From Cyphellophora europaea CBS 101466 (Eukaryota > Ascomycota > Eurotiomycetes > Chaetothyriales > Cyphellophoraceae), in contig NW_008481811.1 in assembly GCF_000365145.1 (NCBI RefSeq), positions 1,302,001-1,366,000 on the forward strand: 64,000 nucleotides of DNA, given 5' to 3'. The notes beneath the pieces are model-generated. The model saw nothing but the letters and a program-made list of their open reading frames with translations. It was not told the DNA's origin and made no database searches. The position numbers and the translations under genes were made by a program. Of this stretch, positions 11,076 through 21,273 are shown piece after piece; positions within the stretch are counted from its first letter, which is position 1, and each line of letters opens with the position of its first letter.

Positions 11076-11293
11076 GTCAGAGGCAATGGGCGAGGCAATG
11101 GGAAAGCCTGCATCTGGCTCGCAAATGCTGCAAATACGTTCGCAGAGGCCTATGGTAATCAGCTTCTATCCCGTGTGGCTCACAGATACGTTTAGCTACC
11201 AGTCGACCGTAATGTCTCCATTGAGCATTAACCTCCTATACCACAACAGTTCCTTGCATTTCTGGGTCAGCGTTCGTGATGTATTTCCTGATC

Positions 11294-13431
11294 TTAAGGT
11301 ACATGCGTTTGCAAGGGAGCCACAGGTCGTCGAGTATCAATGCAATGAACACCAGCAAGAACGCGACAGGCGTCAGGTACCCTTCGCCTTCGCTCGCCTT
11401 CGCTCGCCTCGAAGGCTTGCCGGGTATGGTAGAAGCAGACTCGAACTGCAAACGTAGTGAACTTGTGCGCGAAGGCTAACCACACTGTCGTGGTCAGGAC
11501 AATAGAGAGAGTGATTGCAAATGTCGAAATTTCGAAACCGTCAGGAGTCTGCACGAAGTTCATACCGAAGATTCCGCAAACGCACGAGGTTGGAATGTAG
11601 ACAAAAGCAAGAATTGTCAGACGTGTGACGGTAGTCGCTTGTTCGATGGCTTTGCGACTCTCCCGGATTTGGGTCTGCGTGAGCTCGATCTGGAGATCAG
11701 TCAAAGTCGTCTCTTGTTCGCGCCTGATAAGGAGCGCCAGAGCATCAAGCTTCTTGTGCAGAGCCGCAGCTGTCTGTATGGCCGCTGATGTGATCTCACG
11801 CATCTTTGCGATTATACTCGAAGGGATCTGCAGCGCCTCATCTCTCAGCAAATGTTCGATAGTGTCATGATGCTGGTTCAACAGCACACGAAGCGCAGAT
11901 GCTCGAGAGTCAATCACCCGCACTGTTGCGATCCTCTCTTCCGTGGGCAGGTGTCGCATGACGCGAATATTTGCATCAAGGACTTCTTGAATTGAATTGA
12001 TTGCAGCTGCTAGTGCCAGCATATGAATTAGACGCATAATCAACTGGGATTCCCGAATTGCACAGAAACGTGGCCATTCATATGTCCGGCACACTGAGAG
12101 AGCATCGGCGATGATGCTTGCGCCTGAGAGACCACCTGGAATGTCTGCATGGCGGCGAATTTCATCGATGTCAAGAAGGGACTCCGCCAACGAGGGGTCA
12201 TAGGCACGATCCAGAACGGTCTTTACTTCAAAGCCTGTCTTCTGCAGGTCCAGGCGTGCTGCCGGGGATTTGACAGCAGGTATCGGCGATGTTAAGACCA
12301 TACCTAGCCACGAATCAGACACGCAAGACGTGGTCTGACGGAGAACTCACCAAGAGAGCACCGCTGACCGAGCATACCCGATAGCAACAGAATCGTGGAT
12401 GTCGTAACAATGTCCAATGTTGCCTGTCGTTCGCCGGTACTTCTCGCGTGGGCAACCTGCGATACAACTCTTCCAGGCATCACGGACGATAATCCGATAG
12501 CCTCTGCTTCCATGTACCTGTACCTGTCGGTAGTGACCAAATCAAAACAAGACCATGAAGCGTGGGCAATCTGGTCAATGCTTGCTTCGTAAATGGGCAA
12601 TATACCAGCGAACGGTCGTTTGTGGCCGTTTGGACTGCACGATCGAAGGCTCATCATTCTTAACGACCACATACCGCGCGTATCGATCCGTTCATCGTAT
12701 GGAGCGCGGACGGATGGAAATTCCACGAACTGCACACCATGATCGAGATGGGTGTCCAGAAGGTCTCGCCAGAGGTGTGAAACGAACACTGATGGCGCCA
12801 TGCGCAGCCAGTGGCCGAAGAAGACAACATCAGCTGGGCCGATATCATCGATCAAAAAGACTGAAATCAAGTTACCATCGTGCATGTGCAGTAGATCCCA
12901 GTGTGCGGCAAGGTGATTTGGCACGTCGGCAGGAAACTTGTGCCAGGTGATGTCTGTCGAGCTTCCCATAGACACAGGCATGACTGCCAGGCGAAGGATT
13001 ACCGTCTTGCTTGTCTCAAATCTATAAGACGGCGGCACATAGTCTTGCCACGCCAGGTGGGCCCACGCTGATGTTGAAATTTGTCTATTGCTTAGCCGAC
13101 CATGTCGGATATACGATCCTAGCTCATGAGAGCCAGGCAAGCCGCGCCACTCGCTTTCGACACGACGAAGATAGCTTGCGTTCGCTGGCTTGGCGGTATC
13201 TCTTGCTGCCTCCAGCAAGCTCAACCACTTGTTCTTCTCGGACTTTTCGGCTTCGAGCGTGGCGTAATCTTCCCAATTCGTGACCTCTTGGATGAACTCA
13301 TCGAGAATACGCGTGCGCTGTTGGATCAGATTGATGAGTCGTGCAAGGTTGTCCTCAGATAATGGGGAGCTTGTTTCAGTGTCACAGCCGGGACATGGCG
13401 TCGCTTCTCTCAAGTCAGGGAGCACTTCCAT
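11294..13431 (-). CDS. CorA-like divalent-cation channel family protein with altered C-terminus
   Basis: Exon 1 (13431-12351) and exon 2 (12303-11294) join across a 47-nt intron to 696 residues as read. The long N-terminal soluble part is followed by the family core: coiled, helical segments (ALRVLLNQHHDTIEHLLRD, EQETTLTDLQIELTQTQI). A first membrane helix ends in the CorA signature GMN (about residues 607-609, within GIFGMNF), then comes a second helix (FAITLSIVLTTTVWLAF). Such proteins form pentameric Mg2+ or other divalent-cation channels; the substrate here is not known. After residue about 650 the frame runs into a basic tail that looks non-native. The +1 frame instead encodes a third hydrophobic segment (FLLVFIALILDDLWL), and a 10-bp tandem duplication sits at the switch. 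The 3' end should therefore be treated as uncertain. The gene is divergent from arl8. Confidence 0.8.
11391..11410. repeat. 10-bp tandem duplication in the CorA-like gene
   Basis: CGCTCGCCTT is followed by CGCTCGCCTC, and a partial copy precedes it. Ten bases is not a multiple of three, so one extra copy changes the reading frame of the CorA-like gene here. Confidence 0.75.
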
Positions 13432-14013
13432 GATGGGATCAGATTACCGGCAGTGGTTGACTGACAGAAGTCATCGATCAGGCTGGGTCAGCCGGTGCTT
13501 TTGTCGCTCCAGAAGCGAGGCGACAGGGCTGGCGAGGCAGTGACCCAATCAACCACTACCGTGCAGATGGTTGGACTCAGTCATGGCTGGGCACGAACGT
13601 GACTTGCCAGCCTAGCGACTTCCGCCACCGGTCGGCTCTGCAGTCTGCAGTCTGCATCCTGCATATTGCATGATCACAGTATCCGTCGAGCATCAACGCG
13701 AGCATCGCTACAAGACAAGAGGCAGGATTGCTCAGATTGGGGCCGTATTCCAGGGTCGTCAAGATACTCGTCTGTCCGAAGAAGCTTTGGTACGTCATTG
13801 TCATGGTGATTGCCAAGCCCGTGTCCGGTTGCCACTTTACGCGCCAGGCAAACACGTTATCTGTTGCCGGGAGAGTGCAATAGTCATCGCGGTCATCGAT
13901 CACTTCACATACGACGCGTTTGATGTTCGCGAGAATTCTCTGCGACTATGCAAAACCCATCACGACAGTGCTGACGATACTGAGGTAGCCCGAGCTGCCT
14001 TCTTCTGCGCGTC
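13432..14013. other. Intergenic, divergent promoter of the CorA-like gene and arl8
   Basis: The open frames on both strands lack any domain. The region presumably holds both promoters. A short run of repeated TCTGCAG/CTGCAT units is visible around 13637-13665. Confidence 0.5.
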
Positions 14014-14721
14014 ATGGCCTTCTTCACATGGTTATGGGACTGGCTGCTATGGATGTTCTGGGCGACGGAGATGGATGTCACGATTGTCGGCCTACAGAAT
14101 GCTGGAAAGACGAGCCTACTTCGAGTCCTTGCTGTAGGTAATGCCGAGCATCCTTGCGGAACCACGTGCTTAACGTGCCAATACAGGGCGGCGAGTTCAC
14201 CATCGACTCAGTTCCTACGATAGCCTTCAATAAGAAGGAAGTCAAGAAGGGTCATGTCAGCATCAAGTGTTGGGACATAGGAGGTCAACCACGTTTTCGG
14301 TCTATGTGGGAGCGCTATTGCCGCGATGTCAATGCCATCATCTTCGTGGTTGACGCCGCCGACAAGGATGCAGTGCCGGTAGCAAAGGAGGAACTACACG
14401 CACTGTTGGAAAAGGACACTCTGGCGAGCATCCCTTTGCTCGTCCTCGGCAACAAGAGCGACCTTCGCGAGAAAATGAGTGTCGATGAGTTGATCGAGGG
14501 TCTGGAGCTGAAGAAAGTCGTCGGCAGGGAGATCAGTTGCTATGGTGTCAGTGCAAAGGCCGAGACGAATCTGGAGGCTGTATTGCAGGTGAGTTCCAGC
14601 AACCCATGCCGCCTTGCCGACGCCTGGTCCGATTTGGCTTCATTGCCCGCTCTGCGTGTTTCGGGTTCGCTTTGCTGACACACTTCGTCGCTAGTGGCTG
14701 GTAGCAAGGAGCGGCAAATAG
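14014..14721 (+). CDS. arl8: Arf-like small GTPase Arl8
   Basis: Three exons (14014-14133, 14187-14588, 14695-14721) give 182 residues, close to the usual 186. The Arl8 hallmark WDIGGQPRFRSMWERYCR is complete. The P-loop is GLQNAGKTS (about residues 28-36), the switch I region is FTIDSVPTIAFN, and the guanine-specificity motif is NKSD. The N-terminus is a tryptophan-rich amphipathic stretch (FFTWLWDWLLWMFW) replacing the myristoylated helix of Arfs, as in other Arl8 proteins, which bind lysosome or vacuole membranes. The exon 1/2 junction is set so that LA joins GGEFTIDS, matching the family. The last exon is only 27 nt (WLVARSGK and stop). Arl8 is absent from budding yeast but present in filamentous fungi, where it acts in late endosome/vacuole traffic. 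Confidence 0.95.
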
Positions 14722-15487
14722 TGATGCCTATGGGCCTGCACTCGATAAGGCTGATTTCAGGCCTTCCAGCTTGAGTCCTCTTCCTGGGGGTGTAGCGAAG
14801 CCGCAGAGTAACCTCGCCGTTTCTTACTCTATCGGTCTATAAGCAGGAGTCTGCCAAAGCGGTACTTCGCATATTTTGCGCGTGTTCGCGAAGTTTGATA
14901 TGGATTCCATCATCAGCATAGCCAATGATGAGTGATTTGGAAGATCCTAGGGCACAGCCTCATCCTGAAACCCGGGGAGGAACATTGCTCGGGTGTCGGC
15001 AAGCCTATGATCGCTGCCAAGCTCGCAGGGACCCTCAAGGATTGCCCAGCGGGCACCCTCATCGGTGCTCTCGGACGCCGTGCAGAGGATCCTGTTCAGC
15101 CCAATTCAATATAATCAGCTGTGGAAAACGGGGCTGATTTGCAGATATCGCTCTTCCTTCACCTCCGGCATATCCTGCATATGCAATAGCCTCTTTGACC
15201 TAATCAAACGTCATCTTGAGCCAGCAGTGCCGAGTTGGAGTGGAAGTTTGTGGCAACGCCTCCGGGCGGTTCCAAGCAAGCAAGCGGGCGCGCCAAGTTG
15301 TAAATTTCGTCACCACGTCATTAAGCCATCGAGCGACGGGGCGGAGCAGCTGAGCCCGTGAGCCCTAAGACGTACTTGTATCGCCTGCGACTGCGACAGT
15401 GCCAACTTTGCCTCTCTCTTTTCACAATCCATCATTCCACCACAACCGACCTCTTCCCATACCAACGCACCTGAGCATCGTTACACG
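14722..15487. other. Intergenic
   Basis: This holds the arl8 3' region and the RCR-like promoter. Short open frames only; no domain, repeat or RNA gene seen. The last 80 bases before the ATG at 15488 are C/T- and A-rich, as in many fungal leaders. Confidence 0.5.
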
Positions 15488-16051
15488 ATGGAAGACACAC
15501 ACCAACTCTTCGCGCGCGCAACTTAGTACGTTCAGTCCACCTCTTTCTCCACACATCACCCTAACATAGCGCAGTTGTCGCGATCAATTTGGCAGAGTAT
15601 ACCGTTGCAGAAGTACTTGGAGCAATTGGGGCCGTTGGGTCGCTTTGGCTGTCATTGTCATCGCTGCGCTTATCCTATTCTTCCTCATTGCGTAAGTCTC
15701 GGCCACCTCTAGCTGAACGGCAAACACTGATCGGTGTGCAGATGCATCAGTTCCCGCCGTCGTCGCAAGGCCGGTCGCAAGCCGTTCTACGGCACTGGAT
15801 GGGCAGGTAATGCTAGACCTCCCTTTGGCGGGCAGCAGCAGCAATACAACCCCAACTACAACACCCAACAGCCGCATTACGGCCAACAAACCGCACCTCC
15901 CAACTACAACCAGTCGACTGGTGGTTACTACGGTCAACCACAAGGCGGTGAGGCACAGAGCTATTTTGGTGGCCAGCGAGGTGATGTCGAGATGAACAAC
16001 AGCGGCTATGCGCCACCTGCTGGTCCTCCTCCTAGCAAGGTCGTTCACTAA
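15488..16051 (+). CDS. RCR-family single-pass membrane protein (Congo red resistance type)
   Basis: Three exons (15488-15525, 15575-15691, 15742-16051) give 154 residues. The family core is visible: the Cys- and Arg-rich segment YCRDQFGRVYRCRSTWSNWG, one membrane helix (VALAVIVIAALILFFLIA), then the basic stop-transfer SSRRRRKAGRKPFYGTGWAG. The rest is a Gln/Asn/Tyr/Pro-rich cytoplasmic tail. It contains PPNY (residues 104-107), a PPxY motif of the kind that binds WW domains of Rsp5/HulA ubiquitin ligases. Yeast Rcr1/Rcr2 control plasma-membrane transporter traffic and chitin content through such motifs. The family call follows from the conserved core. The first exon is very short (38 nt), and the start is the only ATG that joins the core in frame. 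Confidence 0.9.
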
Positions 16052-16922
16052 TTGATACGACACGACATCCTCCACCCTTATTAGGCAGCAAGCAATACAT
16101 CAAAGCAGGTTTTCTATTGGCAGCGATACACGGGCGACATTGGCTGGCGACAGCGTTTGGAGTTGGACAGTGGACGGGTTGTTTGTTTGCGTGCTACGGT
16201 GCTACGAAGTCAGCACGCGAAATGAGTACGGCTATCAACGAGGCACGCAGATTGCGATCACCCCAAGGATCTTCAGCAAGAGGCTGGACACTCACAACAC
16301 AGTCATGATTGAGTGAATATGTCTTAGACGTACTTGGCCGACACTTTATCCGTTCAATGTACGCATTAGGATACCCCTCATAATTAATACCACCGTCGCT
16401 ACGGCACACGCACAGCATGATGTATTCCGTATTGCGCGCCCTTTCCCCCCCGTATAGACCTTACTTGGCCACGTTTCAGGCTATGCAGGACCTGTTTTTA
16501 GTGTCGATCTCTCGCTCCTGCGCCCCATACTAACCCAATATGGGCTCGTAGAACCCATTTTCCCGCATGGCCGCCCCTGCACAGCTGCATGCGACTCTTC
16601 AACTCAGCCTCCTTTCGTTGCACATCCCTCTTCTCGCCTCTGTCTTTCAAAATACAAGGCCACTTGGTTGCCTGGGGACAAGAGGACAATCGCTTTCTTT
16701 CAACCTTCACCCATCTTCACCGTCCCATTCGCTTTGACCTTATCTGCCGACTACACATTCGCTACGCCCTATACGCCAGGCGCGCATTCCGCCCTCCACT
16801 TACCCCAGCCTCTGCCCACATTCCTCCGCCGCCTCCTCTATTCACGATTCGGACTGCACCACTTCACGATCACTTAATCGCTCTTTCGTCGCTGTTGCTC
16901 ACGCTCTTCGGCTTACTGCAAG
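16052..16922. other. Intergenic
   Basis: This is the 3' region of the RCR-like gene and the promoter plus pyrimidine-rich leader of the next gene. No gene-like frame, repeat or RNA gene seen. Confidence 0.5.
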
Positions 16923-18030
16923 ATGTCCAACGTAATCGATGAAGTCAAGAGTGCGCCCGACACGTTTACGAGTTGGGACAAATGCATGGACAAGGCTTAC
17001 TGCAAGTATGTTAGCTGCCATCTCTTCTTGCGGAGCGACTAATGGTAATTAGATGGCCGGCCATTATCGGTATTGTCGTTGGCTCGCTGATCCTTCTCTC
17101 GGTGCTATTCTGTCTGGTACAATGCATCTGCTGCGGTGTATCCTGCGCAAAAATGCTGTGCTGCTGGTATGTCCTCCATTGTGGTGCCGTCAGACATAGC
17201 TGAATTATTACAGTTGCAATGGCTGTGATTGTGGTGGCAAGAACAGACGTCGTGACCGAGATGACCGGCCTAGTCACAAAGACAACGAATACCATCAACT
17301 GCACTCCCAGAATCCCTACTCCGGCTATCAGCCACCGAGCATGATGGCGCCGACCTATCGCGGAGTGCCCCAGACGGCCACGTTTGAAGACTCCAAGGGT
17401 GGTGACACTCTGCCCGCCATGCCAACATGGGACAATGCTACAACTCATCGCGTCGAGGTGCAGGAGCCTCCACGTCACAGGCCGGACGATGTCGAGATGG
17501 GACGGCTGAACCCAGGCTACTCAAAAGGCGGCTATGATCAAGTCCCTCTCTCGCCAGCCTCACCTACTGGAGCAGTCCCAGGATATTTTCCCCCTCAGCA
17601 ATCTCACCCGTACCAGTCGGATATGGGCGCACAACGTATGAATCACCAATCTACTGGATACGGTCACGGCTTCGACCCTGCACCTATTCCCAGCTCTCCC
17701 GCACCTACATACCAAACCCACGCCCCTCACCCATCCACAGGCGATCGTTTCATGTCAGGAGCTGCTTCTCCACCCCCGCACCACTATCAATCCAACAGTC
17801 CTTCTTATGCTCCTTCGAGCACCAACTACGAGCCCAGCCACAACGACTACTCTTCTCGAGCCAACACCTTCTCTCCTCCGCCGGCCGGCACCATGCCCAC
17901 CGGTAACAGTTACAGTACCTACAATAACTCGTCCGCTTTCGAGGCCCAGACATCACCCAGAGAAGCTCGTCCGCCCTCACTGCTGCAAGTCGGCAGAAAG
18001 GCCGTGCCCGGTACTAGACGGGAGGTATAA
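16923..18030 (+). CDS. Fibroin-3-related single-pass membrane protein
   Basis: Three exons (16923-17005, 17053-17166, 17214-18030) give 337 residues. A short N-terminus ends in CMDKAYCKWPAI. One membrane helix follows (IIGIVVGSLILLSVLFCLV), and then a dense cysteine cluster (CICCGVSCAKMLCCCCNGCDC) that is probably juxtamembrane and a likely palmitoylation platform. The remaining about 270 residues are disordered and rich in Pro, Ser, Tyr and His. This layout matches the fungal proteins annotated as fibroin-3 related. Their function is not established. It lies in tandem behind the RCR-like gene, which has the same one-helix plus low-complexity-tail architecture, and is convergent with slm1. 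Confidence 0.85.
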
Positions 18031-18854
18031 AATCATCATATGATATTTCGTTTTGTGGGGAGACCAGCGTCTCTGTTTTGGATTCAACCCAGCATTCTGG
18101 GAATGGGATAATGACCAGTCATATCAACGGCGCACCTGACACACAAAAGACGAAAGGTGTCGCTTATCTACAACGTGTACGGTGTGTAACATTAGAGACA
18201 TGATTTCTTGCTACGGCAGGCCATGATGCAGGAATCACATGGCTAGGCTTGTGCTACCGCTACAGCATGCAAAGAGAATATACTCGGCTTGCTAGAGGCA
18301 GAACAGAAAATGACGATTCAAGTCGCTATTTACCTATAGCCATTGCGTTATCTAAGTCCTCGAACCCCCCCCCCTCGATTACGAAAGAAGAGTACAGTCA
18401 CCATCACTACTGACACTTCCGGATATATGCCTTTCTCCTTGGTCCTTATGGACATATAAATGCCAAGACACGTCAGATCCCAACAGCGTCTGGGTGAGGG
18501 GAAGAGTAGATGTATCGCACGAAGGAGACAGTAATGCTCGTGGAAATGTCTAGTTAGTGTCTTGGAGACTGAGAAATGAAAGTGAAATGAGATAGTGGGC
18601 TATCATGGGGAATCAAATATTATGTTTTTGACGCTGACGAAGCCATCGTCGCTAAAGGGGGATATCTCATGTACGCAATCATCAAGGCCATCCGTCTGTC
18701 ACCTCGCCTCACCCTGCATCGGTCAAGACCAAGCTGCGCCTTCTTCTCGATCAAAGGGGAGCGCCTCAACCACCCTTGAACTCGAGCTCAATCTCCTCTC
18801 CTCGTCCGCTGCCGCCTCGCCTATTTCTCGACTCCACGATGCGCCATCACAGCT
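18031..18854. other. Intergenic between convergent genes
   Basis: Both flanking genes end here, so this is mainly 3' untranslated sequence. A run of ten C residues lies near 18366-18375. No gene is seen. Confidence 0.5.
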
Positions 18855-20504
18855 CTATTGCTTCGCCACATACTCACGCTCGCCCAGCTCATTCGTGGCA
18901 GGTCCTGAGTGATAGTGCTTGCCATCGCCTGCACCACTGGAGCTTCTCGCGAGCCCCGTGTTCTGATTAGGTGCCGCTAGACCTTGCGCTGGTGCGGCTT
19001 GTGCTGGTGATGCTTGAGTGGCAATCGGACTTCCGTGGGCGGCTTGGGCAGCCTTGCCTGACTCGGTAGGCGAGGTAACAACGCCGGATTCTTGAGCCGG
19101 TGGTACTGTGGACGCAGGGGCTTCCGTATGAGTCGCGATGGGTGTAATATTTCTGCTCTCGACAGGCGAGGTTGGCAAGGACGTAGACTGTCCAGCAGAC
19201 ATATCTGCAATGATTTCATGCCACTTGACAGCGTCGGCACCGGTGTGAGCCTTGAATTGGAATTCAGACGAGATGGACATCTTCTGTGAGAGCTTATTGC
19301 CTGAAGAGTCCTTACCCTTGATGGTGAATTTCTGACCGTCGACCGCGCCGATCGTGGAATCCGGGAGATAAATTGACTTCTCTGGAGAGGGTTCTTTGTG
19401 GAAGTCGTCATTGTCCTTGAACTGATGCAGCCACCCAGCAGGGGTGATGGCATAGTAGCCGCTCTTGTAGCCGGTAAGAGCACCAACCCCGCCGCGGGAC
19501 TTGCGCTCCAGTGAACCTTCGATGAGAGGTTTTGTCGCTCGGTGACCCTGGTTGGGGAACGAGATGTTGTCCATGGAACGAGGAGGGGCATTTGGATTGA
19601 CGAGAACATTGCTGCTGCGCTCACGGAAGCCGTTCCACTCGAAATCAAGAGGGATATTGGAGGCGGTCGAGGCGATATCGCCAAACATGGCCTTCTGACG
19701 GTCGGCTTGGCCTGACATGAATTGGTTGAAGGAGTTGAGCGCGGTCTGAAGGGTAGTGACGACGTGGGCTTCAAACTGCTGAAAGCTGTTCTGTACAGCA
19801 ATCACGTCCTGGCGGTTATTGTTCTCCTCGAGGACTTGCTTGTTTAGATGGTGGTTGACGTTGCGCTGTAGGACGTATGGATCGTCGTCGGCAGCTAGCC
19901 TTCCATGAGAAGAATCAAAACGCGCCGAACTCTGAGCTAGAGCATCGATGTACTTTTGAGAGACCTTCCTCGCGGCATCCACAGCCTTGGCCCCCTTTCC
20001 TGCCCCGGACTCGAGCTCCTTGGTCTTGCTCTTGATTTCAGCGTGTAGGCGTTCAAGAATAGGCAGCACCTGGCCATGGAGGTTCTTCTCGGTCTCGACA
20101 TAGAGATTACTTTGGGATTGGGTATTGGCGCGCAGGTTCTCAAACAGACCTGAGATACCTCCTAGAGCTGAGTCGAAGTGATGGCCCTCTCTCAGTGGGT
20201 GTGACAGGCTCTTCAGAATCTTGTCTTGATCTTTGGCTGATGTCTTTTGCACTTTGGCGACTTCCTTGATGTACTCCTCCAGGTAGCCGCATGTGTGCTT
20301 CCACGCTTGAAGACGCTCCTGAAGGAGACCGATGGAGGTAGAAGGGTCACCCTGAGGACCATCGCCGCTGGACACCGAACTGCCACCCATCGTGGTACTA
20401 GTGGCAGTCGTGTTCGACCGCGTAGGCAGAGAAGTCATGGTCGAAGAGTATGATGGAGGTTGCTCGTATGTGCCTGTTCGAAGGGCCTGCTTTAAGAGAG
20501 ACAT
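18855..20504 (-). CDS. slm1: Slm1/Slm2-type PI(4,5)P2-binding PH-domain protein
   Basis: The protein is 549 residues with the start at 20504 (MSLLKQALRTG). The N-terminal region contains PPSY (residues 16-19, a PPxY motif) and Ser/Thr-rich sequence. A long helical F-BAR-like region follows from about 60 to 290, with strings such as AWKHTCGYLEEYIKEV and FQQFEAHVVTTLQTALNSFNQFM. The PH domain spans about 323-436 (IEGSLERKSRG, KSGYYAITPAGWLHQF, FKAHTGADAVKWHEII). The tail is Ala/Pro/Ser-rich. Yeast Slm1/2 bind PI(4,5)P2 at eisosomes and act in TORC2 signalling and actin organisation. The start is uncertain: the ATG at 20504 lies in TGTCTCTCTTAAAGCAG, which also looks like an intron acceptor. If it is one, translation may begin at the downstream MTSLPTRSN. 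Confidence 0.92.
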   Translation of the reverse strand: MSLLKQALRTGTYEQPPSYSSTMTSLPTRSNTTATSTTMGGSSVSSGDGPQGDPSTSIGLLQERLQAWKHTCGYLEEYIKEVAKVQKTSAKDQDKILKSLSHPLREGHHFDSALGGISGLFENLRANTQSQSNLYVETEKNLHGQVLPILERLHAEIKSKTKELESGAGKGAKAVDAARKVSQKYIDALAQSSARFDSSHGRLAADDDPYVLQRNVNHHLNKQVLEENNNRQDVIAVQNSFQQFEAHVVTTLQTALNSFNQFMSGQADRQKAMFGDIASTASNIPLDFEWNGFRERSSNVLVNPNAPPRSMDNISFPNQGHRATKPLIEGSLERKSRGGVGALTGYKSGYYAITPAGWLHQFKDNDDFHKEPSPEKSIYLPDSTIGAVDGQKFTIKGKDSSGNKLSQKMSISSEFQFKAHTGADAVKWHEIIADMSAGQSTSLPTSPVESRNITPIATHTEAPASTVPPAQESGVVTSPTESGKAAQAAHGSPIATQASPAQAAPAQGLAAPNQNTGLARSSSGAGDGKHYHSGPATNELGEREYVAKQ

Positions 20505-21273
20505 GTTAGCATACGTTGTACTAGAAGCGGTAACTGGGTGTTTCATTTGACGTACCAATCTTCGCAAATGCTCAATGCCGTTACAATGGTCTGGCTGCAG
20601 CTGCGCCGGACCACGTTAAGGGGGAAGGAACGCGGCCTTATATCTCTGTCGACTGGTGCAGATCGCTACTGGTAATTTGATATCAAGACTGTTCGTCGGT
20701 CTTCAGGAGATTGGCGAACGTGGATCGAGCCCCGCCGTTGCAGTTCTACAGTGCCGTCATCGTGCAGAGAACACAAAGGTCGAGACCTACTTTTCATCCA
20801 GCGCTTTGCCTGGTGCAGCCTAGTGATCGACAGGATACACCCGCCACGGTTTGCACAGCCACAGGAACTATCCTCAATGAGGCTTTTTGATGTTGCGGAA
20901 GAAGGTCGTGGACTTGGTGGTTGCTGCTGTTGGGCAGGCTCGATCGAGCATCTAGAAAAAATGATGCAAGCAATCCGAGAAATGCAGCCAGCCTTGAAGC
21001 TGCAGCGCACTTGTATTAAAATTCATCTGGGATGCAATTCAGACGTGGGTATCGCTATCATGAAAACAGTATTCGTGCGGCCTGCACTCATCTATAAGGA
21101 CTCTCCGGGGCTGGCCTGGTCCGTGTTCATTGACCGTTTGTGAATGATGTCCGTCTACGCTTGACGCCATACCATGGTACCCACAACTCCACGCTTACCC
21201 CAGCGCATGGTCTTAAGACCAAATCATTCCTGGTGCATTCAAAGACTTGATCTCAGGCTATCCATCTTCCCAG
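20505..21273. other. Intergenic
   Basis: This contains the slm1 promoter and leader (with a possible leader intron) and the 3' end region of the deubiquitinase gene. A 130-codon plus-strand frame (20751-21143) has no recognisable domain and is not annotated. Confidence 0.5.

Noticed and set aside
20751..21143. 130-codon plus-strand frame between slm1 and the deubiquitinase
   Set aside because: No domain, no coding-like composition and no partner exon.
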